Part shown: piece by piece, positions 18,412 through 27,498 of the stretch
Position numbering within the stretch: the stretch's first letter is position 1
Layout: every line of letters begins with the position of its first letter
Origin: Sphingobium_A sp965228065
GTDB taxonomy: Bacteria > Pseudomonadota > Alphaproteobacteria > Sphingomonadales > Sphingomonadaceae
Length of the DNA: 64,000 nt
Assembly: GCA_965228065.1 (NCBI GenBank)
Contig: OZ245788.1
Span: 186,001-250,000, forward strand
Direction: 5' to 3'
Translations under genes and position numbers: made by a program
Notes under the pieces: generated by a model
Told to the model about the DNA's origin: nothing
Seen by the model: only the letters and a program-made list of their open reading frames with translations
Database searches by the model: none

Positions 18412-19023
18412 ATGCGCACGCTCGTCATCGAAACCGCGACCGGCGCCTGCTCGATCGCGTTGATCGAGAACGGCGCAGTCGTCGCCGCGGCACATGAGGA
18501 TGTCGGTCGCGGCCATGCCGAACGGCTGATCCCGATGATCGCGGCACTGCCCGACAAGGGCCGCGCCGACGAGATCCTGGTCGATTGCGGCCCCGGCAGC
18601 TTCACCGGGGTCCGTGTCGGCCTGGCCGCCGCACGCGCGCTCGGCCTTGCCTGGCAAGCGGAGGTGCGCGGCTATTCCTCGCTGTCGCTGATCGCCGCGG
18701 GTGCGGATTGGAGCGGCGTCGAGACACTTGCGGTCGCGATCGACGGCGGGCATGGTCAGCTCTTCGTTCAGCGCTTCACGAAGGAGCCGATGAAGCCCCT
18801 GTCCGATCTTGCATCGCTCCCCCCCGCAGACGCGGCGCACTTCGCCCCCGATATCCGCATCGTCGGCAGCGCAGCCGCGACGCTCGTCGCGGCGCGCGGA
18901 TCGGGCGAAGCCATTCCAGCGGGCGTCACTGCGGCGCACGTCGTTGCCCTCCCCCCCGAACTCCGGGCGCTGCCGGCCGTGCCGATCTACGGCCGCGCGC
19001 CGGACGCCAAGCCGATGGCGTGA
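18412..19023 (+). CDS. tsaB: tRNA threonylcarbamoyladenosine biosynthesis protein TsaB
   Basis: TsaB is the ASKHA-fold scaffold that works with TsaD and TsaE to make t6A in tRNAs reading ANN codons. The 203-aa product starts MRTLVIETATGACSIAL and has the motif CGPGSFTGVRVGLAAARALGLA, diagnostic of TsaB. It lies 15 nt after the nitroreductase gene and 2 nt before rimI, the common tsaB-rimI pairing. Confidence 0.93.
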   Translation: MRTLVIETATGACSIALIENGAVVAAAHEDVGRGHAERLIPMIAALPDKGRADEILVDCGPGSFTGVRVGLAAARALGLAWQAEVRGYSSLSLIAAGADWSGVETLAVAIDGGHGQLFVQRFTKEPMKPLSDLASLPPADAAHFAPDIRIVGSAAATLVAARGSGEAIPAGVTAAHVVALPPELRALPAVPIYGRAPDAKPMA

Positions 19024-19025
19024 AC

Positions 19026-19493
19026 ATGGCGGGCGGCGTGGTACGGGTGGCAAGCGCGGATGCGACCTTTCTCGGCCCGGTGATGGAGATCATGCGCGCC
19101 GCGTTCGACCCCGCCTATGGCGAGGCATGGACCTCTGCTCAATGCGCCGGAATCCTGTCGACCCCGACCGCATGGCTGCTGATGGCCGAGCTCGACGGGC
19201 GGCCCGCCGGTTTTGCATTGACCCGCGCGATCGTCGACGAGGCCGAGTTGCTGCTGATCGCGGTTCATCCCGATGCACAGAGACAAGGCGTCGGCCGCAA
19301 ACTGATTGCAGGCGTGGCGCAGGCAGCGAAGCGGCGCGGCGCCACCCGACTGTTTCTGGAGGTAAGATCAAACAATCCCGCCCTGAGCCTTTACACTGCA
19401 AACGGCTTTTCAAAAGTTGGCGAGCGTCCTAATTATTATCGCGGAGTTAATAGCGATCTATTCGATGCGCACACTTATAGTTTGCCGCTCTGA
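19026..19493 (+). CDS. rimI: Ribosomal-protein-alanine N-acetyltransferase RimI-like (GNAT)
   Basis: A 155-aa GNAT acetyltransferase. It has the acetyl-CoA loop HPDAQRQGVGRKLI and the later LEVRSNNPALSLYTANGF followed by YYRG, the typical RimI ending. RimI acetylates the N-terminus of ribosomal protein S18 in E. coli. The ATG at 19026 lies 2 nt past the tsaB stop, indicating translational coupling; the longer open frame upstream overlaps tsaB and is not used. Confidence 0.88.
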   Translation: MAGGVVRVASADATFLGPVMEIMRAAFDPAYGEAWTSAQCAGILSTPTAWLLMAELDGRPAGFALTRAIVDEAELLLIAVHPDAQRQGVGRKLIAGVAQAAKRRGATRLFLEVRSNNPALSLYTANGFSKVGERPNYYRGVNSDLFDAHTYSLPL

Positions 19494-19600
19494 CATTCGA
19501 AAAAATCCTCTTCCGTTTATTGTCAGTCGCCTGACCCGCGTCTAAGCAACGCGCGCGCCGCGATCCCCTTGCGCCGCGAATCCGTTCAGAAGAGAGAAAT

Positions 19601-20014
19601 ATGGACGAGCATAATGAGCTTTCAGAAACGCTGATCACGCTGACCGCAGACATCGTTGCGGCGCATGTCAGCAACAATAGCGTCGCTGTCTCCGATCTGC
19701 CGCTTCTCATCCAGAATGTTCACGGTGCGCTTGCCGGCCTCGGCACGCCTGAGGTTGCCCCCGAAGTCAAGCAGGAGCCCGCCGTATCGGTGCGCGCTTC
19801 GGTGAAACCCGACTTCATCGTCTGTCTGGAAGACGGCAAGAAGCTGAAGATGCTCAAGCGGCATTTGATGACCCATTATCAGATGACCCCAGAGCAGTAC
19901 CGCACCAAGTGGAACCTGCCCGCCGACTATCCGATGGTCGCGCCGAACTATGCCGAACAGCGTCGTTCGCTCGCCAAGAAGATCGGCCTCGGCACCAAGC
20001 GCCGCAAGCGCTGA
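19601..20014 (+). CDS. MucR/Ros family transcriptional regulator (core copy)
   Basis: A 137-aa DNA-binding protein of the alphaproteobacterial Ros/MucR family. The zinc-finger region reads VCLEDGKKLKMLKRHLMTHY, followed by MTPEQYRTKWNLPADYPMV and the basic tail KKIGLGTKRRKR. The first Cys and both His are present, while Asp stands at the usual second-Cys position (C-L-E-D). MucR proteins bind AT-rich promoters and control surface polysaccharides, motility and cell cycle genes. It is monocistronic with a strong terminator behind it. Confidence 0.92.
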   Translation: MDEHNELSETLITLTADIVAAHVSNNSVAVSDLPLLIQNVHGALAGLGTPEVAPEVKQEPAVSVRASVKPDFIVCLEDGKKLKMLKRHLMTHYQMTPEQYRTKWNLPADYPMVAPNYAEQRRSLAKKIGLGTKRRKR

Positions 20015-20058
20015 GAGCCGGTTTGAGAAAGCGCGGAAGAGCGCTTTCCCAATCTCAC

Positions 20059-20099
20059 AAAAAGGGCGGCGGCACGTCCCTTCGTGCCGCCGCCCTTTT
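20059..20099 (+). terminator. Rho-independent terminator after mucR-type gene
   Basis: AAAAGGGCGGCGGCACG pairs perfectly with CGTGCCGCCGCCCTTTT around a short TCCCT loop region. The stem is GC-rich and ends in a T-run on both strands' reading. It starts 44 nt past the mucR stop. Confidence 0.85.
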
Positions 20100-20163
20100 C
20101 GTCACCTGTAAAAGCGGCTAGGGTTTCCCATATGGGGACTTCGGGGCAAAAAGAGCGAGAATT

Positions 20164-20586
20164 ATGAGCCGCAAGATCGACGTCGAAGCCCTGTGCCATG
20201 AAAATGGCCTGAGGATCACCGAACAGCGCCGCGTCATCGCGCGCGTCATATCCGAGGCCGAGGATCATCCCGACGTCGAGAAGCTGCACGAACGCGCGGC
20301 CGCGATCGACCCCGGCATCTCGATCGCCACCGTTTATCGCACCGTCCGCCTGTTCGAAGAGGCAGGCATCCTTGAACGCCATGATTTCGGCGATGGCCGG
20401 GCGCGCTACGAAGCGGCGCCGGAGGCGCATCACGACCATCTGATCGATGTCGAGACCGGCAAGGTGATCGAATTCGTCGATCCCGAACTTGAAGCACTGC
20501 AGAAGCAGATCGCGGAGAAGCTCGGTTACCGGCTCGTCGATCACCGCATGGAGCTCTATGGCGTCGCTCTCGATCGCAAGAGCTGA
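20164..20586 (+). CDS. fur: Fur family ferric uptake regulator
   Basis: A 140-aa metal-responsive repressor. The winged helix contains GLRITEQRRVIARVI and ISIATVYRTVRLFEEAGI. The dimerisation domain has the metal-binding run EAHHDHLIDVETGKVIEFVD. The CxxC structural zinc motif of some Fur proteins is absent, as in many alphaproteobacterial Fur/Mur types, so its metal could be Fe or Mn. The next gene overlaps its 3' end, suggesting a shared transcript. Confidence 0.9.
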   Translation: MSRKIDVEALCHENGLRITEQRRVIARVISEAEDHPDVEKLHERAAAIDPGISIATVYRTVRLFEEAGILERHDFGDGRARYEAAPEAHHDHLIDVETGKVIEFVDPELEALQKQIAEKLGYRLVDHRMELYGVALDRKS

Positions 20587-21319
20587 CCCGCTCGGCCCTT
20601 TCCGACTGTTCGCACGGCTGACAGCGGCACTGCTGCTGCTGATCCTCTGCCTGCCCGCCCATAGCCTCTGGCGGCTTGTTCGCCAGCCATCCCCCTGGCC
20701 CCGTCTTTTTCTGGGCGGCGTCGCACGCATCTTCGGCGCGACGATCGAGATTCGGGGGCGGCCGCTCAGGCGCGATGTGCTCTTCATCGCCAATCACCTG
20801 AGCTGGATGGACATATTGGTGATGGCGGGCGCCACCGGCACCGCCTTCGTCGCCAAGGACGACGTCGCGCGCACGCCGGTCGTCGGCTGGCTGGCCACGC
20901 TCAACAACACCGTCTTCGTCGCACGCACCGATCGCCGATCCGTCGCGGCACAGGTGGAAGCCGTGCGCGCCGCGGTCGAGGCGCACCAGCCGATCACCAT
21001 CTTTCCCGAGGGCACCACCAGCGATGGCCAGGGATTGCTGCCTTTCAAGGCATCCTTGCTTGCGGTGCTTTCGCCGCCGCCTCGCGACATGCGGGTTCAG
21101 CCGGTGCTGATCGATTATCGCGATGCGATGCCCGATATCGCATGGGTCGGCGAGGAGCCCGGCGGGGAGAATGCGGCACGCGTGCTGAAGCGTCGCGGCA
21201 CGTTCAGCGCACGCCTGACCTTCCTGGAACCGTTCGACCCCACCAGCTGTGCCGATCGCAAGGCGATCGCCGCCGAAGCGCGCGACCGGATTGCGGAGGC
21301 GCTGGCTTCCGCTTCCTGA
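20558..21319 (+). CDS. 1-acyl-sn-glycerol-3-phosphate acyltransferase (PlsC family)
   Basis: A 253-aa membrane-bound acyltransferase of phospholipid synthesis. It has an N-terminal hydrophobic segment (LTAALLLLILCLPAHSL), the catalytic NHLSWMD (NHx4D) and the substrate motif FPEGTTSDG. The ATG at 20558 overlaps the end of fur by 29 nt in a different frame. Earlier starts would only add residues translated from fur. It is followed closely by miaB. Confidence 0.87.
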   Translation: MASLSIARADPLGPFRLFARLTAALLLLILCLPAHSLWRLVRQPSPWPRLFLGGVARIFGATIEIRGRPLRRDVLFIANHLSWMDILVMAGATGTAFVAKDDVARTPVVGWLATLNNTVFVARTDRRSVAAQVEAVRAAVEAHQPITIFPEGTTSDGQGLLPFKASLLAVLSPPPRDMRVQPVLIDYRDAMPDIAWVGEEPGGENAARVLKRRGTFSARLTFLEPFDPTSCADRKAIAAEARDRIAEALASAS

Positions 21320-21343
21320 GCCATCGCTGTATAGGCGCCAGCG

Positions 21344-22687
21344 ATGACCGATCCTGCAAACCCCGCCCCGAAGACCTTTCACGTCAAGTCCTTCGGCTGC
21401 CAGATGAATGCCTATGACGGCGAACGCATGGGCGAGATGCTCGGCGCCCAGGGGCTGACCGCCACCGACGCCGACAGCGCCGACCTGGTCGTGCTCAACA
21501 CCTGCCATATCCGCGAGCGTGCGGTGGAGAAGGTCTATTCGGACATCGGCCGGATGGCGAAGCGCGCCGCTGGCCGACGCCAGATGATCGCGGTCGCCGG
21601 CTGCGTCGCGCAGGCGGAAGGTTCGGAGATCCAGCGCCGGGCCCCGCAGGTCGACATTGTCGTCGGCCCGCAGGCCTATCACCGGCTGCCCGATCTCGTC
21701 GCGCGCGCCGCGGCGGGCGGCCATGCCCTCGACACCGATATGCCCGCGGCATCCAAGTTCGACATATTGCCCCGCCGCGCACGCCGCCAGGGGCCCAGCG
21801 CATTCCTGACCGTGCAGGAGGGGTGCGACAAATTCTGCACCTATTGCGTGGTGCCTTATACGCGCGGCGCCGAGATCAGCCGTCCGTGGGGCGATATCGT
21901 CGACGAAGCCAAGGCGCTGGCGGATGGCGGCGCCCGCGAAATCACCTTGCTCGGCCAGAACGTCAACGCCTGGAGCGATGATGATGGACTTGGGGGCGGA
22001 CGTGGGCTGCACGACCTGATCGAGGCGATCGCGCTGATCCCCGGAATCGCGCGCATCCGCTACACCACCAGCCATCCCAACGACATGACCGACGGGCTGA
22101 TCGCCGCGCATCGCGACATTCCGGCGCTGATGCCGTTCCTGCATCTGCCGGTACAGTCGGGCAGCGATACGATCCTCAAGGCGATGAACCGCAGCCATTC
22201 GACCGCCAGCTATCTGCGGATCATCGAACGCGTGCGCGCAGTACGGCCCGACATTGCGGTATCGGGCGATTTCATCGTGGGTTTCCCGGGTGAAAGCGAT
22301 GCCGATTTCGAAGCGACGCTGCAGATCGTCCGCGATGTCGATTATGCCATGGCCTATTCGTTCAAATATTCGCCGCGCCCCGGCACGCCTGCCGCCGTCA
22401 TGGACGATCAGATCGCGCCTGAGGTGATGGACGAGCGACTTCAGGCGCTTCAGGCGCTACTCAACGAGCAGCAGCATCGCTTCAACCGCGCAAGCGTCGG
22501 CCGCGTCACCGACATATTGATCGAACGCGACGGTAAACGTCCCGGCCAGAAGCTCGGCAAATCGCCCTGGCTGCAGTCGGTGATCGTCGAAAACGGCCCC
22601 GAAGCCGGATCGCTGCTTTCGGTCGAGCTGGTCTCGGCCGCACCCAACAGCCTGATCGGGGTTGCCACGGAACGTCGCGCGGCATGA
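21344..22687 (+). CDS. miaB: tRNA (N6-isopentenyl adenosine-37-C2)-methylthiotransferase MiaB
   Basis: MiaB is a radical-SAM enzyme that adds a methylthio group to i6A37 of tRNAs. The 447-aa product has the N-terminal cluster cysteines in FGCQMNAYD, LNTCHIRE and AGCVAQAEG, the radical-SAM CxxxCxxC in CDKFCTYCVVPYTRG, and a C-terminal TRAM domain. The order fur - acyltransferase - miaB - phoH - ybeY - corC is a familiar alphaproteobacterial arrangement. Confidence 0.95.
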   Translation: MTDPANPAPKTFHVKSFGCQMNAYDGERMGEMLGAQGLTATDADSADLVVLNTCHIRERAVEKVYSDIGRMAKRAAGRRQMIAVAGCVAQAEGSEIQRRAPQVDIVVGPQAYHRLPDLVARAAAGGHALDTDMPAASKFDILPRRARRQGPSAFLTVQEGCDKFCTYCVVPYTRGAEISRPWGDIVDEAKALADGGAREITLLGQNVNAWSDDDGLGGGRGLHDLIEAIALIPGIARIRYTTSHPNDMTDGLIAAHRDIPALMPFLHLPVQSGSDTILKAMNRSHSTASYLRIIERVRAVRPDIAVSGDFIVGFPGESDADFEATLQIVRDVDYAMAYSFKYSPRPGTPAAVMDDQIAPEVMDERLQALQALLNEQQHRFNRASVGRVTDILIERDGKRPGQKLGKSPWLQSVIVENGPEAGSLLSVELVSAAPNSLIGVATERRAA

Positions 22688-22829
22688 GGGGCTGTGCCCT
22701 TTGGGCGACAGCACCGCAGTAATTTTTCGGTCCACAAACGCTGGCGATGGACACAATGTCGTCATCGCATCATTGTAGCATCGTCCAGAGCGGGCGGCCG
22801 CGTCCCGCGGACGCTGCTCAAGGAGCCTT

Positions 22830-23825
22830 ATGTCGCGCAAGCCAGTGCAAGCCCAGATCGGCGATCGCTCGCGTCTCGAGATCGTCTTCGAAAAGCCCCA
22901 GCTCCTCGGCCGATTGTTCGGCGAGTATGACCAGAATCTGGTCGCCATAGAAAACCGGCTCGGCGTCTATATCGCCGCGCGCGGCAACAAGATCCAGATC
23001 GAGGGTGAAGCCGCCGCTGCCGGCCGCGCGCGCGACGTGCTGACCGGCCTCTACAACCGGATCGTGCATGGCGAGGATATCGATTCCGGCATGGTGGCGG
23101 CCGTGATCTCGATGTCGTCCGAACCGATGCTGGACGGCATCATCCGCCAGGATATCGCCGAACCGCCCAGCGTGATGATCCGCACGCGCAAGAAGACGAT
23201 CGTGCCGCGTTCAACGACGCAGATCGCCTATATGCATGCGCTGGCGCGGGACGAGATCATCTTCGCGCTTGGTCCGGCGGGCACCGGCAAGACCTATCTT
23301 GCGGTGGCGCAGGCGGTCAGCCAGCTCATCACCGGATCGATCGACCGGCTTATCCTGTCGCGCCCCGCGGTCGAGGCGGGCGAACGGCTGGGATTTCTTC
23401 CGGGCGACATGAAGGAGAAGGTCGATCCCTATCTCCGCCCGCTTTACGACGCGCTGTACGACACGCTGCCGGCCGAACAGGTCGAGCGGCGCATCGCATC
23501 GGGCGAAATCGAGATCGCACCGATCGCCTTCATGCGCGGCCGCACACTCGCCAATGCCTTCATCATCCTCGACGAAGCGCAGAACACCACGCCGGCGCAG
23601 ATGAAGATGTTCCTGACCCGCTTCGGCGAGGGCAGCCGCATGGTCGTCTGCGGCGATCCGCGTCAGGTCGACCTGCCCGACATCACCAAATCCGGTCTGG
23701 CCGACGCGGTCGGCAAGCTCAGCGACGTCGGCGGCATTTCGGTGATCCGCTTCAACGCCGCCGATGTGGTCCGCCACCCGATCGTCGGCAAGATCGTCCA
23801 GGCCTATGAGGGGCCGGACGCCTGA
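22830..23825 (+). CDS. PhoH-like ATPase
   Basis: A 331-aa predicted ATPase. It has a KH-like N-terminal region and then Walker A GPAGTGKTYLAVAQA, the motif LSRPAVEAGERLGFLPGD, Walker B FIILDEAQNTTPAQMKMFLTR and RMVVCGDPRQVDLP. PhoH/YbeZ proteins act with YbeY in rRNA processing, probably as RNA helicases. The stop overlaps the ybeY start (TGATG), so the two are translationally coupled. Confidence 0.93.
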   Translation: MSRKPVQAQIGDRSRLEIVFEKPQLLGRLFGEYDQNLVAIENRLGVYIAARGNKIQIEGEAAAAGRARDVLTGLYNRIVHGEDIDSGMVAAVISMSSEPMLDGIIRQDIAEPPSVMIRTRKKTIVPRSTTQIAYMHALARDEIIFALGPAGTGKTYLAVAQAVSQLITGSIDRLILSRPAVEAGERLGFLPGDMKEKVDPYLRPLYDALYDTLPAEQVERRIASGEIEIAPIAFMRGRTLANAFIILDEAQNTTPAQMKMFLTRFGEGSRMVVCGDPRQVDLPDITKSGLADAVGKLSDVGGISVIRFNAADVVRHPIVGKIVQAYEGPDA

Positions 23826-24328
23826 TGCTCGATATTGCCGTTCAGGCGGAACCTGACTGGGACGACGGCGCCGACTGGGACTCGCTCGCCGACGCCGCCG
23901 TGCGTCTGGCGATCGAGCACAGCCCCCATGCTGCCTGGCTGACGCGCGCCTTCTGTGTCGAGGTGACCGTGCGCCTGACCGACGACGACGAGGTGCAGCA
24001 ACTCAACGCCCAGTATCGCGCAAAGGACAAGCCGACCAACGTCCTGTCCTTTCCGATGGTCCAGCCCGATCTGCTCGAAACGCTGGCCAATACCGACGAT
24101 GGCGAAGCGATTCTGGGCGATATCGTCCTTGCGCGCGGCGTCTGCGAGCGCGAAGCCGCCGAAAAGGAGATCAGCGTAGCCGATCATGCCACACATCTCA
24201 TTGTCCATGGCACCTTCCATTTGCTAGGCTATGATCATCAGGGCGAGGCCGAGGCCGAAGCGATGGAGGCGCTGGAGACACGCGCGCTCGCATCGATCGG
24301 GCTGGCGGACCCGTACAACAGGGACTGA
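23825..24328 (+). CDS. ybeY: Endoribonuclease YbeY
   Basis: YbeY is a zinc-dependent endoribonuclease that matures 16S rRNA 3' ends and takes part in ribosome quality control. The 167-aa protein carries the three-His zinc site HGTFHLLGYDH and the upstream NVLSFPM strand. The ATG shares one base with the phoH-type stop. Confidence 0.94.
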   Translation: MLDIAVQAEPDWDDGADWDSLADAAVRLAIEHSPHAAWLTRAFCVEVTVRLTDDDEVQQLNAQYRAKDKPTNVLSFPMVQPDLLETLANTDDGEAILGDIVLARGVCEREAAEKEISVADHATHLIVHGTFHLLGYDHQGEAEAEAMEALETRALASIGLADPYNRD

Positions 24329-24340
24329 CACGTCAAAGCG

Positions 24341-25243
24341 ATGCCAGACGATTCCGGGAACGGCGACAGTAGCAGCGGCCGATTGTGGAGGGGACTTCGG
24401 TCCCTCATCTTCGGAAATGAGAGCGAGCCGACGCTCCGCGACCAGATCGAGGAAGCGATCGAGGAGCATGAGGACGACAACGGCCGAAAGGCCGATGGCG
24501 ACCTTTCGCCGATCGAGCGCCAGATGCTGCGGAACCTGCTCCATTTCGGCGAGCGCGATGCGGGCGATATCGCGGTGCCGCGCGCCGATATCATTGCCAT
24601 TCCGGAGACGGCGACCTTCCGCGAGCTGGTCGCGCTGTTCACCGAGCATGGCCATAGCCGCGTGCCGGTCTATCGCGAGAATCTCGACCAGATCATCGGC
24701 ATGATCCATATCAAGGACGTGTTCGTGATCCTGGCGGAGGGCCGCGAGGAACCGACCGACATCACCATATTGCTGCGCCAGCCGCGCTTCGTGCCCGAGA
24801 CGATGGGCGTGCTCGACCTGCTGGCCGAGATGCGCACCACGCGCACCCATCTGGCGGTGGTGTTCGACGAATATGACGGCACCGAAGGGCTGGTGACGAT
24901 CGAGGATCTCGTCGAGGAGATTGTCGGCGATATCGAGGATGAGCATGACGACGAGCGCGAGGAGATGATCGTCGCGCGCGAGGACGGCAGCTGGGACGCC
25001 GATGCCCGCGCCGAACTGGAGGATGTCGCCGAGCAGATCGACGCCCGGCTTGCCGAGGTCGAAGAGGATGTCGACACCATAGGCGGCCTGGCCGTCGTGC
25101 TGGCGGGCCATGTTCCCCAGCCCGGCGAGGCGGTGGAGCATGAAAGCGGCTGGAAGATCGAGATCACCCAGGGCGATGAACGGCGCGTCACCCGCGTGCG
25201 GCTTCATCCCCCGCCGCCGGCGATCGCGGTCGACGACATCTGA
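24341..25243 (+). CDS. corC: CorC/HlyC-type CBS-domain protein
   Basis: A 300-aa cytoplasmic protein with two CBS domains (about residues 70-190, including VPRADIIAIPETATF and VVFDEYDGTEGLVTIEDLVE) followed by a C-terminal CorC_HlyC domain (GGLAVVLAGHVPQPGE). These proteins are linked to magnesium/cobalt efflux or membrane integrity. There is no DUF21 membrane domain, so it is the short, soluble form. It sits 12 nt after ybeY. Confidence 0.88.
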   Translation: MPDDSGNGDSSSGRLWRGLRSLIFGNESEPTLRDQIEEAIEEHEDDNGRKADGDLSPIERQMLRNLLHFGERDAGDIAVPRADIIAIPETATFRELVALFTEHGHSRVPVYRENLDQIIGMIHIKDVFVILAEGREEPTDITILLRQPRFVPETMGVLDLLAEMRTTRTHLAVVFDEYDGTEGLVTIEDLVEEIVGDIEDEHDDEREEMIVAREDGSWDADARAELEDVAEQIDARLAEVEEDVDTIGGLAVVLAGHVPQPGEAVEHESGWKIEITQGDERRVTRVRLHPPPPAIAVDDI

Positions 25244-25268
25244 CCCCGGATCGAGGAGCATCGATGGC

Positions 25269-25925
25269 ATGGCGATCAACAGGCATCTGACGGGTGTTCT
25301 CGCGACCGCCCTGCTCCTTTCGGGCTGTAGCGGCGCATCGACCATCGAACTGCCCGCGGATCCGCAGGCGCGCGCCGCCACCTGCTACGCCGCGAGGCTA
25401 GCGCTGTTCACGACACAGACGGCGCGCACAGGGCTGAGCGTCGACCAGGCGAACCAGGCCGCGCATTTCCTGCTGCTGGGCGCATCGACCAACGGCATCG
25501 CCGAACCGACAAAGGCAAAGGCACTCGCCGCGCAGGGCCAGGCCCTGCAGGCCGGGATCGTCGAACGGAAGACTGCCGCGGCCTATACCCAGCCCTGCGC
25601 CAAGGCTTATCCCGAAACCAGCCCGATCGCATTCAAGGGGCTGGGTGCCGACACGCCGGACACGCGGATGATGTGCTATGCGCTCGCCAACGCCTTGGTC
25701 CAGATCTACCAGGCGAGCGACGTGTCGCCTGCGGGCAAGGGCGAAGCCTATGCCCGGCTGTACACGACTCTCGACGACCGCATCTCCGCGGAGGTGCAGG
25801 CAGCGGGTGACCCCAATGTCGCCGAACTCGCCGGTCGTGCCGTGCGCGGTCTGGCGCTTGGCGCACAGGCGGGTCCGCCGACCCAGGTGATGGATGCCTG
25901 CGTGGCGCGCTATCTGAAGCGCTAG
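25269..25925 (+). CDS. Conserved hypothetical lipoprotein
   Basis: A 218-aa protein with a lipoprotein signal peptide: MAINRHLTGVLATALLLSGC, whose lipobox LSGC gives Cys20 as the lipidated residue. The mature part is Ala-rich and helical, with four further cysteines. No catalytic motif is evident. The TAG stop coincides with the edge of a palindromic repeat (25923-26027), so the repeat may have inserted at and defined the gene's 3' end. Confidence 0.7.
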   Translation: MAINRHLTGVLATALLLSGCSGASTIELPADPQARAATCYAARLALFTTQTARTGLSVDQANQAAHFLLLGASTNGIAEPTKAKALAAQGQALQAGIVERKTAAAYTQPCAKAYPETSPIAFKGLGADTPDTRMMCYALANALVQIYQASDVSPAGKGEAYARLYTTLDDRISAEVQAAGDPNVAELAGRAVRGLALGAQAGPPTQVMDACVARYLKR

Positions 25926-26027
25926 AGCGGATCTGGTTCGTGATGAACCAGATCCGCTCCATATTTGTCTTTGTTCACCGCGATTTCCGAGCCGGCAGAT
26001 GATGCCATCTGCCTCGAAATCGCTCTA
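25923..26027. repeat. Composite palindromic element (REP pair / MITE-like)
   Basis: Two hairpins lie in tandem: a perfect 15-bp stem GAGCGGATCTGGTTC/GAACCAGATCCGCTC (25925-25959), and a second at about 25981-26022 with core GGCAGATG/CATCTGCC flanked by CGATTTC/GAAATCG-type arms. The whole unit is bounded by TAGAGCG and its inverse CGCTCTA. It provides the stop codon of the upstream lipoprotein gene. Confidence 0.65.
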
Positions 26028-26108
26028 AAGATATTGGTTGAGAGCCTTTCCGGCGAGTACCGGCCCGCACCCCCTTGACCACCAACCCCGCAGGCATAAG
26101 GTCGGGCT

Positions 26109-27485
26109 ATGAAAAAGCCCATCGTGATCATCACCGTCCTGCTGCTTCTGGGATTTGCCGCGGCATTCTATTTCGTGTCGCGCGGCCAGCCCGCGGCACT
26201 GTCGGTCGAAGCGGTCACGGGTGCGAACCCGACCATTTCCACGCCGCACCGCGAGCGGCTGCCGACCGTCAACATCGCCGATCCGGTGGGCTGGCCGAAT
26301 GGCGCCAAGCCGACTGCGCCCAAGGGGCTGGCGCTCGACGCCTTCGCCGACAAGCTCGATCATCCGCGCTGGATGTATCTGCTGCCCAATGGCGACGTGC
26401 TGGTGGCCGAGACCAATTCGCCGCCGCGTGAGGCTGGCGGCATCAAGAACTGGATCATGCGCCTGCTGATGGGCCGCGCAGGCGCCGGGGTGCCTTCCGC
26501 CAATCGGATCACCCTGCTGCGCGACAGCGATAGCGACGGCAAGGTCGATCAGCGCACCGTCTTCCTGGAGGGACTCAACTCGCCCTTCGGCATGGCGCTG
26601 GTGGGTACGACGCTCTACGTCGCCAATACCGATGCCGTGATGGCCTTCCCCTATGAGACCGGCCAGACGAAGATCACCGCCAAGGGCAGCAAAGTGGTCG
26701 ACCTGCCCGGGGCCGACGGACATTGGACGCGCAACGTGATCGCCAGCCCCGACGGCAAGACGCTCTACGTCACTGTCGGATCGGCCACCAACATCGCGGA
26801 AGACGGCCTCGACAAAGAGGTCAATCGCGCCGCCGTGCTCGAGGTCGATCCCGCGAAGAAGAGCTTCCGTATCTACGCGACCGGCCTGCGCAACCCCAAC
26901 GGCCTGGCGTATGAACCCAAGACCGGATGCCTGTGGACGACCGTCAACGAGCGCGATCTGCTCGGGGGCGACCTCGTTCCCGACTATATGACCTGCATCG
27001 AGTTCGGCGCCGACTATGGCTGGCCCAACAGCTATTGGGGCGGATATGAGGATCGCCGGGTCGAGCCGTACCGGCCCGACCGTCTCGAATATGTGAAGCG
27101 CCCCGACTTCGCGCTCGGGCCGCACGTGGCCGCGCTCGGCCTCGCCTTTGCCGACGGCGCCAATCTCGGTCCGGCCTATGCGAATGGCGCCTTTATCGGC
27201 CTGCACGGATCGTGGAACCGCACGCCGGCATCGGGCTACAAGGTGGTCTGGGTGCCGTTCGGCGCCGATGGCAAACCGCTCCCGGGCGCCAAGCCGCAGG
27301 ATTTCCTGACCGGCTTCCTCGTCGGCGACGAGGCCCGGGGCCGCCCGGTCGGCGTGATCAAGGATCGCACCGGCGCGCTGCTCGTCGCGGACGATGTCGG
27401 CAACACCATCTGGCGGGTGAGCGCCCCCGGCGCGGCGAAGCCAGCGGCACCCGCCGCGTCTCCGGCAAAACCGTCGGCGTCCTGA
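26109..27485 (+). CDS. PQQ-dependent sugar dehydrogenase / sorbosone dehydrogenase family protein
   Basis: A 458-aa membrane-anchored periplasmic protein with one N-terminal hydrophobic helix. It then shows a six-bladed beta-propeller pattern: HPRWMYLLPNGDVLVAE, GLNSPFGMAL, ATGLRNPNGLAYEP, DYGWPNSYWGG and LHGSWNRTPASGYKV. Family members use PQQ or are L-sorbosone dehydrogenase-like. Cofactor use here is not proven. The C-terminus is Ala/Pro/Ser-rich. An SDR gene follows 13 nt later. Confidence 0.85.
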   Translation: MKKPIVIITVLLLLGFAAAFYFVSRGQPAALSVEAVTGANPTISTPHRERLPTVNIADPVGWPNGAKPTAPKGLALDAFADKLDHPRWMYLLPNGDVLVAETNSPPREAGGIKNWIMRLLMGRAGAGVPSANRITLLRDSDSDGKVDQRTVFLEGLNSPFGMALVGTTLYVANTDAVMAFPYETGQTKITAKGSKVVDLPGADGHWTRNVIASPDGKTLYVTVGSATNIAEDGLDKEVNRAAVLEVDPAKKSFRIYATGLRNPNGLAYEPKTGCLWTTVNERDLLGGDLVPDYMTCIEFGADYGWPNSYWGGYEDRRVEPYRPDRLEYVKRPDFALGPHVAALGLAFADGANLGPAYANGAFIGLHGSWNRTPASGYKVVWVPFGADGKPLPGAKPQDFLTGFLVGDEARGRPVGVIKDRTGALLVADDVGNTIWRVSAPGAAKPAAPAASPAKPSAS

Positions 27486-27498
27486 GCGGCAGCGTGGC

